A DNA stretch of 64,000 bases, taken from Paludibacteraceae bacterium (lineage in GTDB: Bacteria > Bacteroidota > Bacteroidia > Bacteroidales > Paludibacteraceae). Shown one piece after another: positions 1-8,197 of the stretch. Position numbers and translations under genes: made by a program. How positions within the stretch are numbered: position 1 is the first letter of the stretch; each line of letters opens with the position of its first letter. The DNA is taken from assembly GCA_024401535.1 (NCBI GenBank), contig JAKSKX010000012.1:1-64000 (forward strand). Reading direction: 5' to 3'. The notes under the pieces were generated by a model that searched no databases, was not told where the DNA came from, and saw nothing but the letters and a program-made list of their open reading frames with translations.

Positions 1-12
1 TTTATATAGTTT

Positions 13-858
13 ATGCAGAAGAAAGTACTTGAACATAAGTCATTCGATATTGCACAGACTCAAAATAAAGTATTGTCCATTCGGGTTAGTCCGGATGGAC
101 TTTATTTTGTTGTGACTGACGAGGGCAAGGACAATCTTGTGCTTCACACATCTCGCATTATTGACCCGGCAAGAGGTGGTCTCGACATTCTTGTGGAAGA
201 GATGAAGAATGGCGATTTGCTTGGACGTCCGTTCCTTAGGACAAATGTCTTCTATGAGACCGCGCAATATACCTTAGTGCCTAAATTCGAGCTTGAAAAG
301 ACTAATGCTGAGGAGATTGCAAATACTTGTTTTGGAGAAGAGAAAATGAAAGGCATGGTGGTGATGTGCGATGAGATCTCTTTTACCAATTCGAATGTGG
401 TCTATACCATCCTTGATTCCGATCTTGAGCGAATAAGGAGCTATTTCCCCGAAGCTAAGGTATATCATCATGTTCATGCTCCTTTGTATGGTGCCATTAC
501 TACAGCAAAGACCAAGGACTCATACGCCTTGATAAATGTAAATTCATTTTTCTTTGATATGATAGTCGTGGAAAACGGAGCGATAAAGCTATGCGGCGGC
601 TATCATTACAAGACAACTGAGGAGTTCCTGTATTATGTACTAGGAATAGCTTCCACTTTACATATCGATCCGTATGCCTTGAAGGTTCTTTTAGTCGGTG
701 AACTCGACGAGTACTCTTCCATAGTCAAGAACTTGAACAAGTATCTTATGGCATATTATCCGGATACAATCAAGGGAGTGACGTTGAAGAAGCCTTTCAG
801 CAAGGTCGATAATTTCCAGTATTATTTCACTCTATTTTTATCTGCAGTATGCGTATAG
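13..858 (+). CDS. DUF3822 family protein
   Basis: This 281-residue protein belongs to the Bacteroidota-restricted DUF3822 family, whose function is not established. It is usually encoded immediately upstream of rsmD, and that is the arrangement here. I see no signal peptide, membrane segment or recognisable catalytic motif, so it is probably cytoplasmic. An in-frame TAG at positions 7-9 precedes the ATG, so the gene is complete despite lying at the window edge. Its last 10 bases overlap the start of rsmD, which suggests translational coupling. The assignment rests on family resemblance plus gene neighbourhood; no role beyond the link to rsmD is claimed. Confidence 0.8.
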   Translation: MQKKVLEHKSFDIAQTQNKVLSIRVSPDGLYFVVTDEGKDNLVLHTSRIIDPARGGLDILVEEMKNGDLLGRPFLRTNVFYETAQYTLVPKFELEKTNAEEIANTCFGEEKMKGMVVMCDEISFTNSNVVYTILDSDLERIRSYFPEAKVYHHVHAPLYGAITTAKTKDSYALINVNSFFFDMIVVENGAIKLCGGYHYKTTEEFLYYVLGIASTLHIDPYALKVLLVGELDEYSSIVKNLNKYLMAYYPDTIKGVTLKKPFSKVDNFQYYFTLFLSAVCV

Positions 859-1385
859 TCAGCGGAACATTAAAAGGAAGAAGGATAAACCCGCCAGCAA
901 ATCTAAAGGCTCGACCTACTACTGACATTGCCAAGGAGGGTTTGTTCAATATACTAACTAACGAGGTTGATTTCGAAGAGATTACTGTGCTTGATATGTT
1001 TGGCGGTACAGGTGGAATCAGCTATGAGTTTGCTTCTCGTGGTTGTAAGGGAATAACCTTGTTAGAGATGAACCAGATAAACTTCAGTTTTATCAAAAAG
1101 ACAATCAAGGAACTTGAATTGGAAGGAATCATTGACGCTATCAAAGGCGACTCATTCAAGTTCGTAGAGAGTAAGGCTGGCAAATATGATTTGATTTTTG
1201 CCGACCCTCCGTACGCTCACGAAAGATTGTCCGAGATTCCTGCTCTCGTGTTCGAGAAGGATTTGCTGAAGGAGGACGGTATGCTTATATTGGAACACCC
1301 TAAGGATTTCGAGTTCTCTGACAATGAGTATTTCTATCGTCACCGCAACTACGGTCATGTGAATTTTACATTCTTCAAAAAATAG
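849..1385 (+). CDS. rsmD: 16S rRNA (guanine(966)-N(2))-methyltransferase RsmD
   Basis: RsmD transfers a methyl group from S-adenosylmethionine to N2 of G966 of 16S rRNA in the small ribosomal subunit. The 178-residue length is close to the usual size. The SAM-binding motif I is seen as VLDMFGGTGG at residues 47-56, and the N2-guanine methyltransferase signature DPPY at residues 119-122. The N-terminus (MRIVSGTLKGRRI) is typical of the family. The start overlaps the end of the DUF3822 gene by 10 bases, and the chorismate mutase gene follows after 10 bases, so the four genes at 13-2064 look like one operon. Confidence 0.95.
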   Translation: MRIVSGTLKGRRINPPANLKARPTTDIAKEGLFNILTNEVDFEEITVLDMFGGTGGISYEFASRGCKGITLLEMNQINFSFIKKTIKELELEGIIDAIKGDSFKFVESKAGKYDLIFADPPYAHERLSEIPALVFEKDLLKEDGMLILEHPKDFEFSDNEYFYRHRNYGHVNFTFFKK

Positions 1386-1395
1386 AAGTTAAGGT

Positions 1396-1686
1396 ATGAA
1401 GTGCAGTAGCCTGGAGGAAGTAAGAAACAATATCGACAGAATAGACAGTGCTATAATCCAGCTGATTGCAGAACGTGGGGAGTATGTGTCCCAAGCGTCC
1501 GCATTCAAGAGGGACGAGGATGGAGTAAGAGATACAAGCCGTGTCGAGAAAGTAATCGCAAAAGTAAGGGGAAAAGCGTCGGAATGCGGCGCAGACCCCG
1601 ATATGGTCGAGGCTCTTTACAGAGAGATGATTTCCCGTTTTGTAAATATGGAGATGTCTCAGTTCAAAGAGAGGAAATCAAAATAA
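1396..1686 (+). CDS. AroQ-type chorismate mutase
   Basis: A 96-residue all-alpha protein of the AroQ (type II) chorismate mutase family, which rearranges chorismate to prephenate at the branch to phenylalanine and tyrosine. The pattern is typical: an N-terminal helix with R10 and IDRID (residues 13-17), then LIAERGEYV around R27, K38, and a C-terminal helix from about residue 70. It stands alone, without the prephenate dehydratase or DAHP synthase domain often fused to it. It lies between rsmD and folB in a tight operon (gaps of 10 and 12 bases). Isochorismate pyruvate-lyases share this fold, so the exact reaction is inferred. Confidence 0.85.
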   Translation: MKCSSLEEVRNNIDRIDSAIIQLIAERGEYVSQASAFKRDEDGVRDTSRVEKVIAKVRGKASECGADPDMVEALYREMISRFVNMEMSQFKERKSK

Positions 1687-1698
1687 AAGGAATTATTC

Positions 1699-2064
1699 AT
1701 GCAGACAAAACGTACAATATCCTTAGAGGGTGTCAAAGTCTATGCCTATCACGGTGTGCTTGAAAACGAACGTAGGATTGGCACTGACTATATTGTCAAT
1801 CTAATGGTTGACTATGACTGGAGTGAGGCAGGACTTTCTGATTCGCTCGGAGGTACTATAAATTACGCTTTGCTTTATGATATTATCAGGAAGGAAATGG
1901 CAATCCCCTCAAACCTTATTGAACATGTTGCGCAGAGAATTGCAGACCATGTTCATTCTGACTTTCCAAAAATTACTGAAATAAACCTTGAGGTTAAGAA
2001 AATTGCCCCTCCGGTTGATGGACAGGTAGATTGTTCTGCTGTCGGTTTGCATATTGTTTATTAG
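1699..2064 (+). CDS. folB: Dihydroneopterin aldolase FolB
   Basis: FolB cleaves 7,8-dihydroneopterin to 6-hydroxymethyl-7,8-dihydropterin and glycolaldehyde in folate synthesis. The 121-residue length fits the family. Visible signatures are YAYHGVLENE (residues 15-24, with the conserved Tyr-His-Gly and Glu22), the LIEHVA motif near residue 76 that contacts the pterin, and KK at 101-102 in the position of the catalytic lysine. It is the last gene of the 13-2064 operon. No strong hairpin terminator follows; the next 500 bases are T-rich and non-coding. Confidence 0.93.
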   Translation: MQTKRTISLEGVKVYAYHGVLENERRIGTDYIVNLMVDYDWSEAGLSDSLGGTINYALLYDIIRKEMAIPSNLIEHVAQRIADHVHSDFPKITEINLEVKKIAPPVDGQVDCSAVGLHIVY

Positions 2065-2581
2065 TAGGAACGAGTAGTTTTGCTATTTTTTTTGATTTTC
2101 ATTCACCTCTCAGTCGGTGTATGTTGTTTTTTTCATAGTATTTTCCCCCTTAAACTTTAATATCATATTCCGTTTCCCTTTTTGGTAGGAGTTTTGTGCC
2201 TTTTCTCTTCGGTTTTACCATAGAAAAACGCGCTTTTGTTTATTTTTTTCGATAAAATTCTCTTTTTCCAGTAAGTTTATGCCTATTGTATAGCTATTGT
2301 TATTATCTTTGCATAACACTAGCTTTGTGACGGGACTAAAAACTTTGAGTTGTTTTACTTTCTGTTTTTGTTTTGTTTCATAGCTTTTTATGTAAAAAGA
2401 CACGCTTTAATACAATAAGAATTCAAGTTGAAAAGTCGTTTGTATTTGAGTTGTAAATTTTATAAGTACTTGATTTTTAATTTGTTTAATTGAGATCAAG
2501 GAGTCATAACTGTTGCCTTTTTGCAAAGCATCTTTTGTTTTATTTAAGCTAAAACTGAACTTTTCTTAGTCACTTTCTGTA
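2065..2581 (+). other. Non-coding region and long leader ahead of the capsule locus
   Basis: There is no credible gene in these 517 bases. A Bacteroidota -7 element (TATCTTTG, 2304-2311) lies inside, which would place the transcript start near 2318 and leave a leader of about 260 nucleotides before the antiterminator gene. Capsule operons headed by UpxY proteins in Bacteroides are controlled by premature termination in such leaders (established knowledge). That this leader works the same way is inference. I could not find a clear intrinsic terminator in it. Confidence 0.6.
2304..2311 (+). promoter_or_regulatory. Candidate -7 promoter element for the capsule operon
   Basis: TATCTTTG matches the Bacteroidota primary sigma -7 consensus TAnnTTTG and is followed by the common GCA. 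A TTG at 2286-2288 lies closer than the ideal 19-base spacer, so the -33 element is weak. It is the best promoter candidate between folB and the antiterminator gene. Confidence 0.5.
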
Positions 2582-3142
2582 ATGGAAATCCTGCCTAATT
2601 CTGATAGTACAACTTGCAAGTGGTATGCCATGCGTACCCTGGGCAGATTATGCGAGGTCGCAGTTAAGAAAAGACTTGAAGAAGATAACATACGTTACTT
2701 TCAAGCCATGCACACTGTGGTTAAGGTGGTTAAGGGAAAAAAGACAAAGATTGTAGAGCCTATAATTTCGAACCTGATTTTTGTCTATGGTGAAAAAGAG
2801 AGAATCATTCCTCATACTGCTTTAGGAACAAACTTCCAGTTCATATTCAACAAGTGCAGCGGTAAGGCTGGTGACTGTCTGGTTGTGCCTACGAAAAAGA
2901 TGGAGGATTTTATCCGTATTATCGAGTCGAGAGGTGAGAATGTTAATGTGTTCAATCCTGAAGATGTTCAGTTGGTAAACGGACAGAAGATTCGTGTTAT
3001 AGGTGGACCGTTTGATGGCGTAGATGGCATCTTCGTGAAAATGAAGGGCAAGCGTGACCGCAGGCTTGTCGTTGTTCTCGAGGATTGGGCTCTCGGCGTT
3101 TCTGCCGAAGTTAGGCCTGATATGGTTGAAGTTTTGAAATAA
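2582..3142 (+). CDS. UpxY/NusG-like transcription antiterminator of a capsule locus
   Basis: A 186-residue NusG-family protein resembling the UpxY antiterminators that let RNA polymerase read through long capsule operons in Bacteroidales. The N-terminal NGN domain is recognised by KWYAMRT at about residues 13-19 and the region around ISNLIFVYG near residue 61. A C-terminal KOW domain starts around QKIRVIGGPFDG near residue 138. It is the first gene of the polysaccharide locus, 30 bases ahead of the Wza-like gene, as in Bacteroides capsule loci. No UpxZ-like partner is visible next to it, which differs from the B. fragilis arrangement. It presumably acts on its own operon leader (2318-2581). 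Confidence 0.88.
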   Translation: MEILPNSDSTTCKWYAMRTLGRLCEVAVKKRLEEDNIRYFQAMHTVVKVVKGKKTKIVEPIISNLIFVYGEKERIIPHTALGTNFQFIFNKCSGKAGDCLVVPTKKMEDFIRIIESRGENVNVFNPEDVQLVNGQKIRVIGGPFDGVDGIFVKMKGKRDRRLVVVLEDWALGVSAEVRPDMVEVLK

Positions 3143-3172
3143 TTAAGGACCCATAAAATAGATTTTTGATTA

Positions 3173-3976
3173 ATGAAACAAATTTTAAAAGTTGTCTCGG
3201 CAGTGTTTTGTGTGTTTGCTTTGAGTTCATGCAAGACACAGGAGAAAATGCTTTATTTCCAGGATGTAGAGTCAAATGCGTCTGAAACAATAAACGGTGA
3301 AAGAGATATTAAACTTCAACCTAAGGATCAGATTTCTATTATTGTAAACAGCAAGGATCCTCAGTTGGCAGCTTTGTTTAACCTTTCTACTTCTCGTTAC
3401 CAGACAGGTCGTACATCCCTTAATTATGGTAGCAACGGAGAGATTTCCGGTTATACCCTTGACGACAATGGAGATATCGACTTTCCAGTAGTAGGAAAAA
3501 TTCATGTTGCAGACATGACAAAGAGTCAGGTTGCTGCATTTATAAAGTCTAAACTTGTAGAGAACAACTTGGTGAACGATCCAGTTGTTACTGTTGAGTT
3601 TATGAATTTGTACTTCTCTGTTCTTGGAGAGGTAAACAAGCCAGGTAAATACATGATTACCAAAGACCAGATAACATTGCTTGAGGCTATAAGTATGGCG
3701 GGAGACTTGTCTGTCTATGGTGTTCGTGATGGTATTTTTGTGGTCAGGGAAGAGGCTGGAAAGCGTACAACATACAACGTGGATATTCGCAAGAAGAACT
3801 TGTTCGAATCTCCGGCTTATTATTTGAAACAGAATGATGTGGTGTATGTTCAGCCTAACAGGACCAAGACTAAGAATTCAAATATCGGTAGCAGTACATC
3901 TCTAATGGTTAGTGCAACTTCGGTATTGGTTTCTGTTGCAACATTGGTTGTAAACGTAATTAGATTGAATAAGTAA
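3173..3976 (+). CDS. Polysaccharide export lipoprotein (Wza-like)
   Basis: Outer-membrane polysaccharide export lipoprotein that would form the secretion channel working with the Wzc-like protein encoded next. The 267-residue precursor has a lipoprotein signal ending in LSSC, with Cys20 as the lipidated residue. A Poly_export domain follows (about residues 40-145), then an SLBB-type domain around VLGEVNKPGKYMI (about 150-165). A hydrophobic stretch near the C-terminus (about 240-262) ends in VNVIRLNK. In Wza the C-terminal helix spans the outer membrane, which agrees. It is 30 bases downstream of the antiterminator gene and 21 bases upstream of the Wzc-like gene. Confidence 0.9.
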   Translation: MKQILKVVSAVFCVFALSSCKTQEKMLYFQDVESNASETINGERDIKLQPKDQISIIVNSKDPQLAALFNLSTSRYQTGRTSLNYGSNGEISGYTLDDNGDIDFPVVGKIHVADMTKSQVAAFIKSKLVENNLVNDPVVTVEFMNLYFSVLGEVNKPGKYMITKDQITLLEAISMAGDLSVYGVRDGIFVVREEAGKRTTYNVDIRKKNLFESPAYYLKQNDVVYVQPNRTKTKNSNIGSSTSLMVSATSVLVSVATLVVNVIRLNK

Positions 3977-3997
3977 TAATTGCTTACAAAGTTTAAA

Positions 3998-6391
3998 ATG
4001 GAAGAACAGAAAAATGTAAATAATATAGCCCCTAATCGAATCGAGGAGGAAGAGGGCGGAATCACAATGCAGGAACTTATAGGTATGTTCGTGCCAAGAT
4101 GGAAGTGGTTTGTGCTTTCTTTGGTTGTATGCCTTTCTGCAGCTACTTTTTATTTGCTAAAGACACCTCCTACATATACTCGTACAGCTCAGTTGCTGAT
4201 AAAAGATCAGAACAAGGCTAAGTCCAGCAAGATTTTCGACCAAATGCAGGACATGGGATTCTTGGCAAGCAAGTCAAATGTTTATGATGAGCTTTTGACT
4301 ATCCAGTCTCCAACTCTTATGTCTCAGGTTGTTCTTGATTTAAGGCTAAATGACAAGTATGTGGCAAAGAAAGGATTGCGTTCTATTGATCTTTACAAGA
4401 ACACTCCTGTGTTTGTAAATTGGGAGACTCCAACTTATGACCAGAACATTTCCTTTGCCATTCATATTGACTATAACAAGAATAAGGTAGAACTTTCCAA
4501 TTTTGCTGTAGGAAGCGGTAAAGTCGAGGAAAAGATAACTGCAGATCTAGGCGCAATGGTTGCGACACCTGCAGGAAATTTGACTGTTGTATCTTCTGGA
4601 GTAGTTGATGAGTCATGGGTAATAGAGGATTTGACTTACTCTCGTATTCACCTTCAGACAATTACTGATGTTTGTTGCGGTAAGTTCAGTGCGGCTTTGT
4701 CTGATAAGGAAGCTTCGGCGATTGACTTGACAGTAAGTGATGCGTCTGCAGAGAAAGCAGTTGATATGCTTAATTCGTTGATAAAGATCTATAACCAGAA
4801 TTGGGTGGATGACAGAAACAAGATGGCGGAAGCCACATCCGAGTTTATAAATGTTCGACTTGATGTGATTAAGCAGGAACTTACTGGTGTGGATAACAGT
4901 ATCGCAAGTTTCAAGGGAGACCACTTGTTACCGGATGTTAGAGAGGTTTCAAGACTTTATCTTGAGCAGAGTTCCCAGAATATCAAGAATATCCTTTCTT
5001 TGCAGAGCCAGCTTGCTACAGTAGAGTATATGCAGGAGGTGTTGGCCAAGCAGGATTTTGACACTCCGTTGCCTACTTCTTCCGCTTTGTCAAATGCGAC
5101 TCTTCAGCGTCAGGTCGAGAATTATAACACAACTATGCTTGACCGAAACAAGCTTCTTTCAAACAGTAGTGAGTCCAATCCATTGGTTGTTGACTTGACA
5201 AAGTCCTTGCAGTCTATGCAGGTTGCTATTCTTCAGAGTGTGAACAACGAGATTGCTTCCCTAAATATGCAGATTAAGACTTTGAAGCAACAGGAGGCTG
5301 TCAATGTGGGTAAAATTGCAAAGAGCCCTGACCATGCTAAGTACCTGCAGAATGAGGAACGTCAGCAGAAGGTTATGGAAGGTTTGTATTTGTTCCTACT
5401 ACAGAAGCGTGAGGAGAATGAACTTTCAAAAGCCTTTACTGCTTATAACTCTCGTGTTATCACTGAGCCGAGAGGAAGTTTGATGCCGGTATCTCCGAAG
5501 CGTCCAAAGGTTATGTTGATTGCTTTCCTTGTTGGTTTGCTGCTTCCTGCAGGTGTCATCTATCTACTTGAGAGCATGAACACTAAGATTCGCGGCAAAA
5601 AGGACATAGAGAAACTTACTCTTCCATTTGCTGGAGAAGTTCCTTTGTTTGTAGATCCAAAGAATAAGAACAAGAAGGGTGTTTACCTTGTAGTCAAGGA
5701 GGGTGCCCGTAATATTATCAACGAGGCTTTCCGTGTCGTTCGTACTAATCTTGACTTCATGATTGGTCACGGGGACAAGAAGGTAATTATGACAACATCT
5801 TTGAATCCAGGAAGCGGTAAGAGCTTTATTACTGCTAACCTTGCATGCTGTATGTCTTTAAAGAAGAAGCGTGTCGTTGCTATCGACTTGGATTTGAGAT
5901 GTGCTGCATTGTCCCAGATTGTTGGAAATCCGAAGGTAGGTGTTGTTGATTACCTAAACGGAGACGAGAGGGACTGGAGAAAAGTAATTGTTAAGGTTGA
6001 TGGTAATTCTTCGTATGATGTTATTCCTGTAGGTACTTTGCCTCCAAACCCAACAGAATTGTTGTTCAACGGAGAGTTCTTGAAGAATATGATTGATGAG
6101 TTGAAGAAAGAGTATGACTATATCTTCCTAGACTGTCCTCCTGTTGATGTGGTTGCAGATGCAGGTATTGTTTCCGAGTTCGCAGACATGACAATGTTTG
6201 TTGTTCGTGCAGGATTGTTGGAGAAATCAATGCTTCCTACAGTTGAGTCTCTTTATGCCTCAAAGAAGTATCCTTCGATGGCTTTGATTCTTAACTGCAC
6301 TAAGCTTTCTGGTTCATACGGCTACGGCTATGGCTATGGTTACGGCTACGGTTATGGTTATGGTAAATATGTCTCTAACGAAGAAGATTAG
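3998..6391 (+). CDS. Wzc-like chain-length determinant and tyrosine autokinase
   Basis: Inner-membrane protein controlling polysaccharide chain length and export. An N-terminal Wzz domain has a membrane segment near residues 36-56, followed by a long periplasmic part with coiled-coil character and a second membrane segment (near residues 500-525). The cytoplasmic BY-kinase domain shows Walker A (NPGSGKS, about 602-608), Walker A' (VVAIDLDLR) and Walker B (YIFLDCPP, about 706-713). The tail is an uninterrupted Gly-Tyr repeat with nine tyrosines, the probable autophosphorylation cluster. I use the ATG at 3998 rather than the TTG 18 bases upstream. The cognate phosphatase gene follows after 3 bases. 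Confidence 0.93.
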   Translation: MEEQKNVNNIAPNRIEEEEGGITMQELIGMFVPRWKWFVLSLVVCLSAATFYLLKTPPTYTRTAQLLIKDQNKAKSSKIFDQMQDMGFLASKSNVYDELLTIQSPTLMSQVVLDLRLNDKYVAKKGLRSIDLYKNTPVFVNWETPTYDQNISFAIHIDYNKNKVELSNFAVGSGKVEEKITADLGAMVATPAGNLTVVSSGVVDESWVIEDLTYSRIHLQTITDVCCGKFSAALSDKEASAIDLTVSDASAEKAVDMLNSLIKIYNQNWVDDRNKMAEATSEFINVRLDVIKQELTGVDNSIASFKGDHLLPDVREVSRLYLEQSSQNIKNILSLQSQLATVEYMQEVLAKQDFDTPLPTSSALSNATLQRQVENYNTTMLDRNKLLSNSSESNPLVVDLTKSLQSMQVAILQSVNNEIASLNMQIKTLKQQEAVNVGKIAKSPDHAKYLQNEERQQKVMEGLYLFLLQKREENELSKAFTAYNSRVITEPRGSLMPVSPKRPKVMLIAFLVGLLLPAGVIYLLESMNTKIRGKKDIEKLTLPFAGEVPLFVDPKNKNKKGVYLVVKEGARNIINEAFRVVRTNLDFMIGHGDKKVIMTTSLNPGSGKSFITANLACCMSLKKKRVVAIDLDLRCAALSQIVGNPKVGVVDYLNGDERDWRKVIVKVDGNSSYDVIPVGTLPPNPTELLFNGEFLKNMIDELKKEYDYIFLDCPPVDVVADAGIVSEFADMTMFVVRAGLLEKSMLPTVESLYASKKYPSMALILNCTKLSGSYGYGYGYGYGYGYGYGKYVSNEED
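6320..6361 (+). repeat. Hexanucleotide repeat encoding (Gly-Tyr)7 in the kinase tail
   Basis: Seven in-frame copies of GGYTAY (Y = C or T) sit at the 3' end of the tyrosine kinase gene and encode seven Gly-Tyr pairs. Copies differ only at third codon positions. Such a hexamer repeat can change in copy number without breaking the frame, so the number of phosphorylatable tyrosines could vary between strains. Confidence 0.9.
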
Positions 6392-6394
6392 TAG

Positions 6395-7108
6395 ATGTCT
6401 CTTTTAGATATATTTAGCTCCAAAACGACATTGAGGGACTCCGGTTTGATGGTGGGTTCAGTGGATAATCACTGCCACTTATTGCCTGGTGTTGACGATG
6501 GCATCACAAAGATGGAAAGCACGTTGTCGTTGCTGTCGTCTATGGAGGAAGCTGGAGTTAGGGAATGTTGGTTTACGCCTCATATAATGGAGGATATTCC
6601 CAATAAGACCGAGATGTTGAAGCAGAGATTCGAAGAGGTCAAGGCTGAATACAAGGGCTCTTTGTCCTTGAATCTTGCTGCCGAGTATATGCTCGACAAT
6701 CTTTTTACAGAGAGGCTTGGAGCAGGCGATTTGCTCGTTCATAAGAATCAAAGTGTTCTCGTGGAGAGTTCTTGCCTTGTAGCTCCTTACGGATTTGAGT
6801 CCAAGCTTGAGGAAATCAAGCACATGGGATATTTCCCGATTCTTGCCCATCCAGAAAGGTACGTTTTCTTGGATGACCATGAGTACAGGAAGTTGAAGAA
6901 GATGGATGTGAGGTTTCAGTTGAACATAACCTCTTTGCTTGGATTATATGGACCTATGGTCAAGGATAAGGCAGAAATCCTCTTGGAGAAGGGTATGTAT
7001 AACTATGTCGGAACAGACACTCATAGAACAGACCGATGGTTGCAGATGTTGGATCGGAAGTTCAAGAAGAAGTACGTTGACCTATTGAATAACATTATAA
7101 ATAATTAA
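6395..7108 (+). CDS. PHP-type tyrosine-protein phosphatase (CpsB/YwqE-like)
   Basis: A 237-residue metal-dependent phosphatase of the PHP superfamily, the type that dephosphorylates BY-kinases such as CpsD and YwqD. Metal-ligand motifs are visible: DNHCHLLPGVDDG (residues 24-36), TPHIM near residue 68, LAHPERY near residue 157 and GTDTHR near residue 210. No signal peptide is present, so it acts in the cytoplasm. It starts 3 bases after the kinase stop, and the obvious substrate is the tyrosine-rich kinase tail. This is the CpsB-like enzyme, unlike the low-molecular-weight Wzb phosphatase of enterobacteria. Confidence 0.9.
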   Translation: MSLLDIFSSKTTLRDSGLMVGSVDNHCHLLPGVDDGITKMESTLSLLSSMEEAGVRECWFTPHIMEDIPNKTEMLKQRFEEVKAEYKGSLSLNLAAEYMLDNLFTERLGAGDLLVHKNQSVLVESSCLVAPYGFESKLEEIKHMGYFPILAHPERYVFLDDHEYRKLKKMDVRFQLNITSLLGLYGPMVKDKAEILLEKGMYNYVGTDTHRTDRWLQMLDRKFKKKYVDLLNNIINN

Positions 7109-7116
7109 ATCAGTTT

Positions 7117-8154
7117 ATGTCAAAGATTGTATTGACAGGTGGTTGTGGCTTTATTGGCAGCCACACTTGCGTTCAGTTGCAGAATGCAGGCTACGATGTG
7201 ATTGTTATTGATAATTTGTCTAACTCGTCTGCTGACGTTATTGACAACATTGCTAAGATTACAGGAAAGCGTCCGGCTTTCTACAATATAGATTGTTGCG
7301 ATTTGGCGGCTCTAAAGGAGGTTTTTGCTAAAGAGTCTGATATAGTTGGTGTGGTTCACTTTGCCGCAAGCAAGGCAGTAGGTGAATCTGTGTTGAAGCC
7401 GATGCTTTACTATCGCAATAATATCACTTCTTTGCTTAACATGCTTGACATGGCAGAGCAGTATTCTCTAAAGGGTTTTGTGTTCTCGTCTTCATGTACT
7501 GTATATGGAGAGCCTGACGAGGGCAATAATCCGGTAAGGGAGACTTCTCCTATCAAGCCTGCAACAAGCCCATACGGAAACACAAAGCAGATTGCAGAGG
7601 AGATTATCACAGACTTGATGAAGGCTGGAGCAAAGTTCAAGAGCATTCTGTTGAGATACTTCAACCCTATCGGTGCTCATCCGACTGCGTTTATCGGAGA
7701 GTTGCCGAACGGAGTGCCTCAGAACCTTCTTCCTTATGTTTGTCAGACGGCTATGGGTATTCGTAAGGAGTTGAGTGTGTTCGGTGACGATTACGAAACA
7801 CCTGACGGAACATGTATTCGTGACTATATAGATGTAAATGACCTTGCTAAGGCTCATGTTCGTGCTATCGACCGTCTCGTAAAGGGAGAGCAGAGCGAGA
7901 ATATAGATGTGTTTAACCTTGGTACCGGCCGTGGAGTTTCTGTCCTTGAGCTTGTAAATACATTCATGGAGGCTACTGGTGTGAAAGTCCCTTACAAGAT
8001 TGCTCCTAGACGTGGCGGAGATATCGAGAAGATTTGGGGTAATGTAGATAAGGCAAACACTGTTCTTGGTTGGAAGGCCGAGGTTCCTTTGAAGGAGACA
8101 CTAGCAAATGCATGGCGCTGGCAGTTGGCTCTAAGAGAGAAAGGTGTGATGTAA
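7117..8154 (+). CDS. galE: UDP-glucose 4-epimerase
   Basis: GalE interconverts UDP-glucose and UDP-galactose, or their N-acetylhexosamine forms, using bound NAD. The 345-residue length matches the family. It has the Rossmann motif GGCGFIG (residues 8-14), a Ser-Ser-Cys stretch before TVYG, and the catalytic YxxxK as YGNTK (Tyr153, Lys157). GalE-type features such as ILLRYFNPIGAHP are present. It lies 8 bases after the phosphatase gene in the capsule operon and presumably supplies a nucleotide sugar for the repeat unit. Whether it prefers the N-acetylated substrate cannot be read by eye. Confidence 0.93.
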   Translation: MSKIVLTGGCGFIGSHTCVQLQNAGYDVIVIDNLSNSSADVIDNIAKITGKRPAFYNIDCCDLAALKEVFAKESDIVGVVHFAASKAVGESVLKPMLYYRNNITSLLNMLDMAEQYSLKGFVFSSSCTVYGEPDEGNNPVRETSPIKPATSPYGNTKQIAEEIITDLMKAGAKFKSILLRYFNPIGAHPTAFIGELPNGVPQNLLPYVCQTAMGIRKELSVFGDDYETPDGTCIRDYIDVNDLAKAHVRAIDRLVKGEQSENIDVFNLGTGRGVSVLELVNTFMEATGVKVPYKIAPRRGGDIEKIWGNVDKANTVLGWKAEVPLKETLANAWRWQLALREKGVM

Positions 8155-8197
8155 TTCTTTTGATGTTTACTTTGTCATAGAAAGAGATTAGTAGGAA

